Assembly (NCBI RefSeq): GCF_900107245.1
Contig: NZ_FNPG01000028.1
Coordinates: 1-41,404 of the forward strand
Direction of reading: 5' to 3'
DNA from: Lachnobacterium bovis DSM 14045
GTDB taxonomy: Bacteria > Bacillota > Clostridia > Lachnospirales > Lachnospiraceae
DNA: 41,404 bases
Shown piece after piece: positions 1-7,531 of this stretch. The notes under the pieces were generated by a model, which saw nothing but the letters and a program-made list of their open reading frames with translations, did no database searches and was not told the DNA's origin. The position numbers were made by a program, and so were the translations under genes. Position 1 is the first letter of the stretch. Each line of letters begins with the position of its first letter.

Positions 1-28
1 TATTTCTGGCTTAGGTCGGAAATAATAT

Positions 29-101
29 GCGACAGTGGCGTAGTTGGTAACGCGCGACCTTGCCAAGGTCGAGACCGCGGGTTCGAGCCCCGTCTGTCGC
101 T
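29..101 (+). tRNA. tRNA-Gly (anticodon GCC)
   Basis: A full cloverleaf can be folded. The 7-bp acceptor stem GCGACAG pairs with CTGTCGC. The anticodon stem CGACC/GGTCG encloses the loop TTGCCAA, so the anticodon is GCC (glycine). The T arm carries GGTTCGAGCCC and the discriminator base is T, as expected for glycine. The 3' CCA is not encoded, so it would be added after transcription. The gene starts only 29 bases into the window, so any tRNAs or promoter upstream cannot be seen. Confidence 0.96.
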
Positions 102-114
102 CTTTAAAGAGGTT

Positions 115-152
115 CCGGAACTGTTGATGACAACGGTTTCGGGATTTTTTTT
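115..152 (+). terminator. intrinsic terminator of the tRNA-Gly transcript
   Basis: A 12-bp stem with two wobble pairs (CCGGAACTGTTG with CAACGGTTTCGG) and loop ATGA is followed directly by a run of eight T. It lies 13 bases after the tRNA. Confidence 0.92.
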
Positions 153-290
153 ATTTCGAGACATCTCTTAATTCCCAAAATAATAAAAAACAATAATAAT
201 CTAATTTAACTATTTCGATATACATTTTGGATAAATGATATGGATATATCGTGGCATTTCTTATAAAAAATTAGATTATGAGGTGAAAGT

Positions 291-1508
291 ATGAGATATT
301 TGACTCTTTATATAGAGATAAGTGTATTATGTGTTATGCTACTTGTTATTATTGCCTTGCAAAGTAGTGTTCGTTTGAATAATCCTAATTATAAACGCTC
401 ATATATTAATGCTGTAGTTTGTACTATGTTTTATGTGAGCTTTGATTGCATTAGTAGAGTCGCTAGTTATGGAAAGGGAAGAGAATACATTGATTTGTTA
501 TATGTTTTTAAATCTATGTATTTTGTTTCAGAGACGGTTATGGGTTATTTGTGGTTTGTTTATTTTGAATATGTATTAGGAAAAGGTGAAGAGTATCAAA
601 AAAGAAAAGAAGTTTTAAATTCGATTGTTATGTTTTTCGTTTTTATAAATTTCTTTATTTGCGTAATAAATTCACAAACGGGTATTGTATTTTATTATGA
701 CAAGGATTTGACGTTTCATTTAGGCAGTCATTATGTCTTGCAGATTGTTTTAGCTTATATTTATTTAATAACGGGAAGTTTTCAAGCTTTTTCAAAATTA
801 TTTTCTTCGGATGAAGTTATAGACAGACGAAAGCATGCAACTCTTGCAGTTGTTCCGTTTATTCCTATACTTTTTAGTATTATTCAAATAAAATTTAATT
901 GGATGCCTTTGATTTCTGCCTCTGTTACAATTGTTAGTTTACTTATTTTTTTTGCAACACAAGAAGATCTTATTTCAAAAGATACAGTTACAGCATTGAA
1001 CAATAATCGTGAGTTTATGCGTAGGATGTATGATGAGGTTGCTAAATTGAGGGACGATAATTTTGCAGTTATATATCTACTCGTTTTTGAAATAGATAAA
1101 ATAGATGTAATAGGTCGTGAACAAGGCAATGATGAAGTGGGGAAAAAACTAAAAGCTTTTGCGAAGATAATAGAAGATCTCTCTGTCGATGCGAACAGAA
1201 AAGCAATTGTTGGTAGAATTAAAGTAAATGAATTTGCGTTGTTTATGAAAATTTATTACAGAGAAAGTGAACCTGATAAACAGCTTTATGAGGAAAGAGC
1301 AATAATAAGGGAACTTAAGAGTGACATAAAAAACGCTGTAGCCAGATATAATGCGAGAGAAGAACAGCTCTATAATCTAGATGTAAATATAGGGGTATCG
1401 CGTTATAAAATAGAAAAGAACGGTGTTCCTAATTGTTTCAAAGAAGCAGAAGAAAATATGAGAAAAGATAGAATTAGCAAAGAACAAATTAAGAGGGCTG
1501 TTATTTAA
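291..1508 (+). CDS. seven-helix membrane protein with degenerate GGDEF domain
   Basis: 405-residue protein. Roughly seven hydrophobic segments (about residues 5-22, 38-55, 66-90, 109-127, 145-165, 183-199 and 205-222) are followed by a cytoplasmic domain of about 180 residues. That domain has the layout of a GGDEF domain: the LLVFEIDKID strand and helix, then a hairpin reading GRIKVNEFAL where GGDEF should be. The two glycines and the metal-binding aspartate are missing, so diguanylate cyclase activity is unlikely; a role as a ligand receptor or partner protein is inference. The family resemblance is structural reasoning, not a search result. The start is supported by GAGGTG seven bases upstream. 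The gene is monocistronic, with terminators on both sides. A 7-bp inverted repeat (CGATATA at 216-222, TATATCG at 245-251) sits in its upstream region. Confidence 0.75.
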   Translation: MRYLTLYIEISVLCVMLLVIIALQSSVRLNNPNYKRSYINAVVCTMFYVSFDCISRVASYGKGREYIDLLYVFKSMYFVSETVMGYLWFVYFEYVLGKGEEYQKRKEVLNSIVMFFVFINFFICVINSQTGIVFYYDKDLTFHLGSHYVLQIVLAYIYLITGSFQAFSKLFSSDEVIDRRKHATLAVVPFIPILFSIIQIKFNWMPLISASVTIVSLLIFFATQEDLISKDTVTALNNNREFMRRMYDEVAKLRDDNFAVIYLLVFEIDKIDVIGREQGNDEVGKKLKAFAKIIEDLSVDANRKAIVGRIKVNEFALFMKIYYRESEPDKQLYEERAIIRELKSDIKNAVARYNAREEQLYNLDVNIGVSRYKIEKNGVPNCFKEAEENMRKDRISKEQIKRAVI

Positions 1509-1566
1509 ATGGTGAAGGTTAGAGAATAAAGAACAGATATGGGTTTTTAAAATTAAGATAAAAACT

Positions 1567-1620
1567 ACTACGACTGTATAGTGAAAGTAAATCAGAGCAA
1601 GCTTACAGTCGTAGTTTTTT
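1567..1620 (+). terminator. intrinsic terminator after the GGDEF-like gene
   Basis: A perfect 12-bp inverted repeat (ACTACGACTGTA at 1567-1578, TACAGTCGTAGT at 1604-1615) ends in a T run at 1615-1620. Confidence 0.92.
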
Positions 1621-1691
1621 GGTGTAGTTAAGTTATTGTTTTTTTGAGTTTTTTTAAAGTTATTATTTTATTAAATTGTTAATCTATTTAT

Positions 1692-1721
1692 GTATAAATT
1701 AATAGATTTATTAATTTATAC
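1692..1721. repeat. 13-bp AT-rich perfect inverted repeat between convergent genes
   Basis: GTATAAATTAATA and its exact complement are separated by GATT. The repeat lies just past the hydF stop codon. Neither strand has a T run directly after it, so it may be a weak hydF terminator or a 3'-end stabilising hairpin. Confidence 0.5.
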
Positions 1722-1725
1722 GTTA

Positions 1726-3003
1726 TTAATATAGGATCTTTTTATATATTGGGAATATATCAATGCTTCTAGCTAGTATTCCATGCATATGAGCGATAGC
1801 TATGCCGTAATTGACAATCGGAACACCTTCTTTTTTGGCAGTTTCTATTCTTGAAAGCATTTCTTTTGAATTAAGCATACATCCACCACAATGTACGATT
1901 AGACTATATTTTGATAAGTTATCTGGAAATTCTTTTCCGGATGTGAATTCATAATTTAGTTGCTTTTGTGTGAAACTGTTAATCCAATTTGGCATTTTAA
2001 CAGTACCAATATCGTTACATTGACGATGATGTGTACAGCCTTCAGAAATTAAAATAGTGTCTCCGTTGTTTAGTTCCTCAAGTTTTTTTGCACCATGAAT
2101 GAGTTCTTTTAAATTACCCTTGAAACGAGCCATTAAAATTGAAAATGATGTCAAGGAAATGTCAGAAGGTGTTAATTTATCAACTTCTTTAAATGCTTGA
2201 GAATCAGTGATTACAAGTTTTGGTGCTTTATTGAGTGAGGCTAGTAAATGAGGTAATTCATTTACTTGACAACATAAAGGTATAGCATGTTTATCGAGAG
2301 CATCACGAAGCACTTGCTGTTGAGGTAGAATCAATCTACCTTTTGGCGCTGAACTATCGATAGGAATAACAAGTACAACGATATCATTTGGTTCAATCAA
2401 ACCTTCGAGCAATGTTCTTTCGACTGATGAATCATTTTTAATAATGTGACCAATCATTTCTTTTAATTCGTATATGTTTGTGTTGTTTTTGGCACTAACA
2501 AAGATTTCATTTTTTAAGGATGTAGAGCAATCATTTTGTTTTAGGGTTGATAAAGTCTGAGACTTAGTTTTATTTGTAGATACCCCAACATTATTACATG
2601 ATTTTTCGCATAAATCAGCTTTATTATAAGCAATGATATATGGAAGTTTCTTTTCAACAAAAATATTAATAAGCTCTTGATCAAGAGCTGTAATACCTGT
2701 GGTAAAATCTACCACAAGTATTGCAACATCTGTTTCTTTTAAAATGTCTTTTGTTTTTTTTACACGCATTTCACCAAGATGACCTTCATCATCTATTCCA
2801 GGTGTATCGATTATTACAACTGGTCCAAGAGGAAGAATCTCCATTGATTTTCTTACTGGATCTGTTGTTGTTCCTTTCGTGTTTGAAACAATAGATACGT
2901 TTTGGTTGGTAATAGCGTTTACAAGGCTAGATTTTCCGGCGTTTCGTATACCAAAAAAACTAATATGTGTTCGCAGTGCGCCTGGAGTTGAGTTTAAATC
3001 CAT
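1726..3003 (-). CDS. hydF: [FeFe]-hydrogenase maturation GTPase HydF
   Basis: HydF is the GTPase scaffold on which the 2Fe subcluster of [FeFe]-hydrogenase is built before transfer to HydA. The 425-residue protein has an N-terminal Era/TrmE-like GTPase domain with P-loop GIRNAGKS near residues 18-25, the switch region GTTTDP, DTPG and NKAD. The C-terminal part carries the HydF iron-sulfur ligands in CTHHRQC and HCGGCML. The frame extends three codons further upstream to a GTG, but that GTG lies inside the ribosome binding site AGAGGTGA. The ATG at 3003 has correct spacing and is preferred. The gene lies 12 bases after hydG, so the two are co-transcribed. HydE and the hydrogenase itself are not in the window. 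Confidence 0.96.
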   Translation of the reverse strand: MDLNSTPGALRTHISFFGIRNAGKSSLVNAITNQNVSIVSNTKGTTTDPVRKSMEILPLGPVVIIDTPGIDDEGHLGEMRVKKTKDILKETDVAILVVDFTTGITALDQELINIFVEKKLPYIIAYNKADLCEKSCNNVGVSTNKTKSQTLSTLKQNDCSTSLKNEIFVSAKNNTNIYELKEMIGHIIKNDSSVERTLLEGLIEPNDIVVLVIPIDSSAPKGRLILPQQQVLRDALDKHAIPLCCQVNELPHLLASLNKAPKLVITDSQAFKEVDKLTPSDISLTSFSILMARFKGNLKELIHGAKKLEELNNGDTILISEGCTHHRQCNDIGTVKMPNWINSFTQKQLNYEFTSGKEFPDNLSKYSLIVHCGGCMLNSKEMLSRIETAKKEGVPIVNYGIAIAHMHGILARSIDIFPIYKKILY

Positions 3004-3015
3004 ATCGTTCACCTC

Positions 3016-4464
3016 TTAGAATCTAAAGTCACGTTTGTTAGAGTTTTTAATTGCTTCAATATGTTCTGCAGCAATTTTTCTTACATTTTCTTTAGGAATT
3101 TTCTTTAATTCATCTTCGATTAGTCTGTATCCAATTTTTCTAGTTTCCTCAGAAGCATAGTCGACTAGATATTCAGTAAGAGTCATAAGTGCATTTGGTG
3201 TACAGCAGTTTTGTATTTGTCCACTCTTACATAAACTCATAAATCTATCGCCAGTTCTTCCTTCTCTATAGCAAGCTGTACAGAATGAAGGAATATGACC
3301 TGTTTCCATTAACCATCGTACAACTTCATCAAGGGTACGTTGATCTGATACGTCAAATTGCTCTGTATCGTGTGGACGCTCTTCTTCAGTATATCCACCG
3401 ACAGATGTACGAGATGCGCCACTAACCTGTGAAATACCAACTTGCAACATTTTGGCTCTAACTGCTTCGGTTTCACGAGTTGAAATAATCATTCCAGTAT
3501 AAGGAACAGCTAGTCTGATACAAGCAGCAATTTTAGTAAACATTTCATCAGAGATAGAATTATCGAAAACATTTGGATCAATGTCGTCTGCATGTTTAAC
3601 ACGAGGTACTGAAATTGTATGAGGACCTACACCGTGAACTGCTTCAAGGTGTTCTGCATGCATTAATAGACCAGCAAATTCGTATCTATATTTGTCTAAT
3701 CCGAATAACACGCCAAGACCTACATCATCGATTCCGCCTTCCATAGCACGATCCATAGCTTCTGTATGATATGCGTAATCATGTTTTGGTCCTGTTGGGT
3801 GTAATGTCTCATAACTGTTTTTATGATAAGTTTCCTGGAAAAGAATATAAGTTCCAATTCCAGCTTCTTTTAATTTTCTATAGTTTTCAACTGTTGTAGC
3901 TGCAATATTTACATTAACACGTCTTATATCACCATTTTTGTGGTGTACGCTGTAAATTGTTTTTATACATTCAAGAATATATTCGATAGGGTTGTTGACA
4001 GGGTCTTCACCAGCTTCGATGGCAAGACGTTTGTGTCCCATATCTTGAAGTGCGATTACTTCAGCTTTTACCTCTTCTTGAGTTAATTTCTTACGTCCGA
4101 TATGTTTGTTTTTTGCGTGGTAAGGGCAGTATAGGCAGCCATTTACACAATAATTTGATAAATAAAGTGGTGCAAATAAAACTATACGATTTCCATAAAA
4201 TGCTTGTTTGATTTCTTCTGCGACTTCAAACATTTTTTTGATTTTTTCTGGATTTTCACATGCAAGTAGGACAGAAGCCTCTCTGTGAGATAGTCCTGCA
4301 CAAACATAACCTGTTTTGGTTTTTTGAGGACGTGCCTTTTCTAGAATTTCGTCGATTAATTTATCGTTGTTTTTGTTTTCGTCGGCATAAGCAAGAGTTT
4401 TAAGTATCTCCTCATGATTTATAAACTCTTCTGCCTTTAATGATTTTGGATTATAAATTGCCAT
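3016..4464 (-). CDS. hydG: [FeFe]-hydrogenase maturation radical SAM protein HydG
   Basis: HydG is a radical-SAM tyrosine lyase that supplies the CO and cyanide ligands of the hydrogenase H-cluster. The 482-residue protein is of normal length. The radical-SAM cluster motif CVNGCLYC (CX3CX2C) is present. The C-terminal auxiliary cluster ligands are visible as CTAC and, downstream, the SLC of the sequence following REGRTGDRFM. The N-terminal ThiH-like region and the FQETYH segment near the middle also fit. The gene is second in a three-gene minus-strand operon, 40 bases after the TM1266-type gene and 12 before hydF. Confidence 0.97.
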   Translation of the reverse strand: MAIYNPKSLKAEEFINHEEILKTLAYADENKNNDKLIDEILEKARPQKTKTGYVCAGLSHREASVLLACENPEKIKKMFEVAEEIKQAFYGNRIVLFAPLYLSNYCVNGCLYCPYHAKNKHIGRKKLTQEEVKAEVIALQDMGHKRLAIEAGEDPVNNPIEYILECIKTIYSVHHKNGDIRRVNVNIAATTVENYRKLKEAGIGTYILFQETYHKNSYETLHPTGPKHDYAYHTEAMDRAMEGGIDDVGLGVLFGLDKYRYEFAGLLMHAEHLEAVHGVGPHTISVPRVKHADDIDPNVFDNSISDEMFTKIAACIRLAVPYTGMIISTRETEAVRAKMLQVGISQVSGASRTSVGGYTEEERPHDTEQFDVSDQRTLDEVVRWLMETGHIPSFCTACYREGRTGDRFMSLCKSGQIQNCCTPNALMTLTEYLVDYASEETRKIGYRLIEDELKKIPKENVRKIAAEHIEAIKNSNKRDFRF

Positions 4465-4504
4465 TTGTGTTTCTCTCTTTCTTCATTTGAAAAATTTAGT
4501 TAGA

Positions 4505-4750
4505 TTAAACTTTGGAAAAAGCAGTTTTTACGCTTATTCCATTAAGTTTGCCAATCTTGCCAGACAAAGTAGAAATGGTATTTTGAGGTGCGTCTAAAGC
4601 GATGCTAATAATGCAGATTCCGCGTTTCTGATAAGGAATTCCCATTCTACCAATGATGAATTCACTGTATTCGTGAAGCAAATCATTGAGTGGATTAACA
4701 GAAACTGAATTTTCCACAATTATGCTTAATAATGCTACTCGTGTTTCCAT
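4505..4750 (-). CDS. TM1266-type putative iron-only hydrogenase system regulator
   Basis: An 81-residue protein beginning METRVALLSIIVENS with a later GICIISIALDAP strand. The ACT/NikR-C-like ferredoxin fold and the placement directly before hydG and hydF match the small family annotated as TM1266-type iron-only hydrogenase system putative regulators. It has no DNA-binding domain. Its biochemical role is not established, and regulation in this family is inferred from gene neighbourhood. The start has a strong ribosome binding site (AAAGGAG, six bases before the ATG). It is the first gene of the operon, and the iron-box-like sequence at 4763-4781 lies directly upstream. Confidence 0.82.
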   Translation of the reverse strand: METRVALLSIIVENSVSVNPLNDLLHEYSEFIIGRMGIPYQKRGICIISIALDAPQNTISTLSGKIGKLNGISVKTAFSKV

Positions 4751-4762
4751 TTTGTTTCTCCT

Positions 4763-4781
4763 TTAGGTTAGCCTAATCCTA
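4763..4781 (-). promoter_or_regulatory. DtxR/IdeR-like iron box before the hydrogenase maturation operon
   Basis: On the plus strand the site reads TTAGGTTAGCCTAATCCTA. The classic DtxR/IdeR consensus is TTAGGTTAGCCTAACCTAA. The first 14 bases agree exactly and 16 of 19 agree overall. The core has perfect arms TTAGG/CCTAA around TTAG. The site lies between the predicted -10 and the ribosome binding site of the first operon gene, where a bound repressor would block transcription. Identification of the regulator is inference. Confidence 0.65.
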
Positions 4782-4796
4782 CAAAAAAATTGTAGG
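4778..4796 (-). promoter_or_regulatory. predicted -10 and short hairpin of the hydrogenase maturation promoter
   Basis: On the minus strand TACAAT (4794-4789) is a good -10 hexamer, placing the start point near 4782, at the edge of the iron-box-like site. No convincing -35 is seen 17 bases upstream. The same bases form a 7-bp inverted repeat CCTACAA/TTGTAGG with loop AAAAA. Confidence 0.45.
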
Positions 4797-4849
4797 TAAA
4801 AACACCTTAGTATTTCAGAAATAATTGAATATTCTTAATAAAAGGAGCT

Positions 4850-4867
4850 TTGTTAAGAAATATACAA
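4850..4867. promoter_or_regulatory. Rex-like operator candidate upstream of the hydrogenase maturation operon
   Basis: TTGTTAAGAAATATACAA matches 12 of the 14 defined positions of the clostridial Rex consensus TTGTTAANNNNTTAACAA. It lies about 60-75 bases upstream of the predicted minus-strand start point. A second TTAACAA lies at 4874-4880. AT-rich sequence makes chance matches likely. Confidence 0.3.
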
Positions 4868-5025
4868 TAATTTTTAACAATAGTCAATATGCATAACGAA
4901 TAATATTAAAAATAGATTGTATTTTATGAGATACACAAAAATTTTCGGCGTGATTATTTTTGGATTTATCAATATGACGTAATATGCGTGTAAAATGATA
5001 GAATTGCTATTTAAAAGATAGAAAT

Positions 5026-5077
5026 GGCATTTTTTTACAAAATAGAATTTAAAATATGCCTTTTTTATTTTTTTTTT
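5026..5077 (+). terminator. orphan intrinsic terminator upstream of the riboflavin promoter
   Basis: GGCAT (5026-5030) pairs with ATGCC (5056-5060), with further A/T pairs inside, and is followed by a long T-rich run. No plus-strand gene precedes it; the nearest upstream genes are on the minus strand. It could end a small RNA or insulate the rib promoter. The rest of 4797-5108 is AT-rich and shows no gene that I can support. Confidence 0.55.
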
Positions 5078-5108
5078 AAATATTTTTATAATTTTTTAAA
5101 AAAGTGGG

Positions 5109-5137
5109 TTGCAATTAATAGATATGTGAATTATAAT
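5109..5137 (+). promoter_or_regulatory. ribD: promoter of the riboflavin operon
   Basis: TTGCAA (5109-5114), a 17-base spacer and a consensus TATAAT (5132-5137). Transcription would start near 5144, about 45 bases before the FMN riboswitch. Confidence 0.85.
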
Positions 5138-5186
5138 GTGACGTGATAAATAAAAAATAAATTTTAGTAATAATAATAAATAGAAT

Positions 5187-5297
5187 TGTTCTTCGGGGCA
5201 GGGTGCGATTCCCTACCGGCGGTAAAGCCCGCGAGCCAAAAGGTTGATATGGTGAGATTCCATAGCCGACAGTAAAGTCTGGATGAGAGAAGAATGA
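5187..5297 (+). promoter_or_regulatory. FMN riboswitch (RFN element)
   Basis: The conserved RFN blocks are all present in order: TTCTTCGGGGCAGGGTG, TTCCCTACCGGCGGTAAAGC, CCGCGAGCC, GGTGAGATTCC, and AGCCGACAGTAAAGTCTGGATG. They are closed by a P1 stem TTCTTC (5189-5194) with GAAGAA (5289-5294). It lies between a strong promoter and ribD, so FMN is expected to lower expression of the downstream riboflavin genes. Confidence 0.97.
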
Positions 5298-5539
5298 AAA
5301 TGAATTTATTAGTTAGCTATGTGACAGTGTCAGATAGTGATTTCTAATGAATAGACGTAAAACATAATGAATAGTAAAACAATAAATAGCAAAATAATCA
5401 TTAAGTTTTATGGAAACCGTACTAGGTTTAGTAATTCTAATTTCTAAAGACGGCGGATTCGAGTCGTACAAAGTCCCAAAGAATAAATATCAAGGTATTA
5501 TATATTAAAAAAAGCAAAAGTGGAATTAGAGGTAGAAAT
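5298..5539 (+). other. long atypical riboswitch-to-ribD leader
   Basis: 242 bases separate the aptamer from the ribD start. I find no stem followed by a T run, so the usual transcription-attenuation terminator is not evident. TCTAATT (5436-5442) is complementary to AATTAGA (5524-5530), and ATTTCTA (5440-5446) to TAGAAAT (5533-5539). These pairings would flank and partly cover the ribD ribosome binding site AGAGGT, so control of translation is possible (inference). Confidence 0.45.
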
Positions 5540-6775
5540 ATGAAAGATATCGAAGTTGATGAATTTTTTATGGAAAAAGCTATCTGTCTAGCGAGAAATG
5601 GTGTCGGAAAGGTTAATCCTAATCCTCTAGTTGGAGCTGTGATTGTAAAAAATTCAAAGATAATTGCAGAAGGTTATCATAAAAAATATGGTGATTTTCA
5701 CGCAGAAAGAGATGCAATTTTTAATTATTTAAAGGAAAATGGTGGTGATAGAGAAGGATTAAATGGGGCAACAATGTATGTTACGTTAACACCTTGTTGT
5801 CATTGGGGAAAACAGCCACCATGTACGGATGCAATTATAGAAAATAAGATTTCGAGAGTTGTAATTGGATCAAGAGATCCTAATCCTTTAGTCGGAGAAA
5901 AAAGCATAAAAATTTTAGAGGATGCAGGAATTGAGGTAAAGCGTGATTGTTTGAAAGAAGAATGCGACAGATTAAATGATGTCTTTTTCAAATATATCCA
6001 GAAAAAACAACCATATGTTGTGATGAAATATGCTATGACTGCGGATGGAAAAATCGCTACAAAAACGAATGAATCCAAATGGATTACAGGAGAAGGAGCA
6101 TTGAAATATGTGCACACTTTAAGAAATAAATATAAAGGAATTATGGTTGGAATTAATACTGTTTTAGTGGATGATCCAATGTTGAATTGTAGACTAGAGG
6201 CTGAAGATATAACTGAGGTAAGAAATCCAATTAGAATAATTTGTGATTCTAAACTAAGAATTCCGATGGATTCAAATATTGTAAAAACTGCAAATCAATA
6301 TCCAACAATAATTGCTACAGCTTTTAGTGAATTTGAAAATGGTGAGATAAATATTGATAAAATAAAAAATAGCAAAGAGCTTAAAGAAGTTGACGAAGAG
6401 ACGCTAAATAAAATATTTGAATTGCGTTTTAGAGGAATCATTTTGATAAATGCGGTTAAATCTAATTCTAATTTGAAATCAAAATCAAAAATTAAAGTTG
6501 ATTTAAAAACTTTGATGAGTTTTTTGGGTGAGATTGGAATAGATGGAATTTTACTTGAGGGAGGAGCAACTTTAAATGAAGATGCTCTAAAAAGTGAAGT
6601 TGTTGATGAAATAATCTGCTTTATAGCACCTAAAATATTTGGTGGAAAAGCTAAAAGTCCTGTTGAAGGCCTTGGTATTTCGAAAATTGAAGAGGCATAT
6701 AAGTTATCTTTAAAGAATTTAGAAAAGCTAGGTGGGGATGTTATGATTGGATATAAGGTTTGTAAAAAATATTAA
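5540..6775 (+). CDS. ribD: bifunctional riboflavin deaminase/reductase RibD
   Basis: RibD carries out the second and third steps of riboflavin synthesis: deamination of the pyrimidine from GTP cyclohydrolase II, then NADPH-dependent reduction of its ribose. The 411-residue protein has an N-terminal cytidine-deaminase-like domain with zinc motif HAE (residues 54-56) and PCCHWGKQPPC (85-95). The C-terminal reductase domain has MKYAMTADGKIAT, MVGINTVLVDDP and LLEGGATLNEDAL. It is about 40 residues longer than usual, owing to a lysine-rich insertion around residues 265-315. The ribosome binding site AGAGGT lies seven bases before the ATG. It is the first gene of ribD-ribE-ribBA-ribH, under the FMN riboswitch. 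Confidence 0.97.
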   Translation: MKDIEVDEFFMEKAICLARNGVGKVNPNPLVGAVIVKNSKIIAEGYHKKYGDFHAERDAIFNYLKENGGDREGLNGATMYVTLTPCCHWGKQPPCTDAIIENKISRVVIGSRDPNPLVGEKSIKILEDAGIEVKRDCLKEECDRLNDVFFKYIQKKQPYVVMKYAMTADGKIATKTNESKWITGEGALKYVHTLRNKYKGIMVGINTVLVDDPMLNCRLEAEDITEVRNPIRIICDSKLRIPMDSNIVKTANQYPTIIATAFSEFENGEINIDKIKNSKELKEVDEETLNKIFELRFRGIILINAVKSNSNLKSKSKIKVDLKTLMSFLGEIGIDGILLEGGATLNEDALKSEVVDEIICFIAPKIFGGKAKSPVEGLGISKIEEAYKLSLKNLEKLGGDVMIGYKVCKKY

Positions 6776-6815
6776 AACGTATATTTGTATCTTCAAAGGA
6801 GAAAAGAAAAAACAA

Positions 6816-7478
6816 ATGTTTACTGGAATTATAGAAGAGATAGGAAAGATAAAAAGAATATCAAAAAATGGAAACTATATGTCCATTGAAATAGAATGTA
6901 AAACTATCATGGAAGATATTCATTTAGGTTATAGCATTGCAGTAAATGGAATTTGTCTTACAGCAAATAAGATTTCTAGTAATAGTTTTACAGTAGATGT
7001 TATGTCAGAAACAGTAAAAAGAACTGGAATATCAAGTCTTAAAGTGGATTCTAGAGTAAATCTAGAAAGGGCTATGGCAATAAATGGCAGATTTGGTGGT
7101 CATATTGTATCGGGGCATATTGACGGGACAGGTATCATTTCTAAAATGAAAGAAGATGGAAACGCAATATGGATATACATAGATGCTCCTAAACATATAA
7201 TTGATCTTATAGTTATGAAAGGTTCGATTACAATCGATGGAATAAGTTTGACGGTTGCGTATTTAGATGAGACTTCGTTTGCAGTGTCAATTATTCCACA
7301 CACGAAGGATGAAACAACACTTTGCTCTAAGAAAATTGGGGATGTTGTTAATCTTGAAAATGATATGATTGGAAAATATGTAAAGAACTTTATGCAAAAG
7401 GATTATGTTTTGGGTAATGAAGATGAGCCAAAACAAAGTAATGTAACAATGGAAATGCTTTTAGAAAACGGGTTTTAG
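6816..7478 (+). CDS. ribE: riboflavin synthase (alpha chain)
   Basis: Riboflavin synthase dismutates two 6,7-dimethyl-8-ribityllumazines to riboflavin and the pyrimidine precursor. The 220-residue protein has the two tandem lumazine-binding repeats typical of the family: MFTGIIEE to NGICLT in the first, and GRFGGHIVSGHIDGTG to IDGISLT in the second. The open frame extends 23 codons upstream into the end of ribD. The ATG at 6816 is chosen because every family member starts MFTGI and AAAGGAG lies upstream. It sits 40 bases after ribD in the same operon. Confidence 0.97.
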   Translation: MFTGIIEEIGKIKRISKNGNYMSIEIECKTIMEDIHLGYSIAVNGICLTANKISSNSFTVDVMSETVKRTGISSLKVDSRVNLERAMAINGRFGGHIVSGHIDGTGIISKMKEDGNAIWIYIDAPKHIIDLIVMKGSITIDGISLTVAYLDETSFAVSIIPHTKDETTLCSKKIGDVVNLENDMIGKYVKNFMQKDYVLGNEDEPKQSNVTMEMLLENGF

Positions 7479-7531
7479 ATATGAAAATAAAAGAATAGTA
7501 CGAAAAAGTCTATTCAATATAGGAGGTATAT

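Noticed and set aside
1726-4750. Expectation of hydE and hydrogenase genes in this operon
   Set aside because: Only the TM1266-type gene, hydG and hydF are present. Convergent and divergent neighbours are unrelated, so the others must be elsewhere; this is common and not a deletion that I can show.
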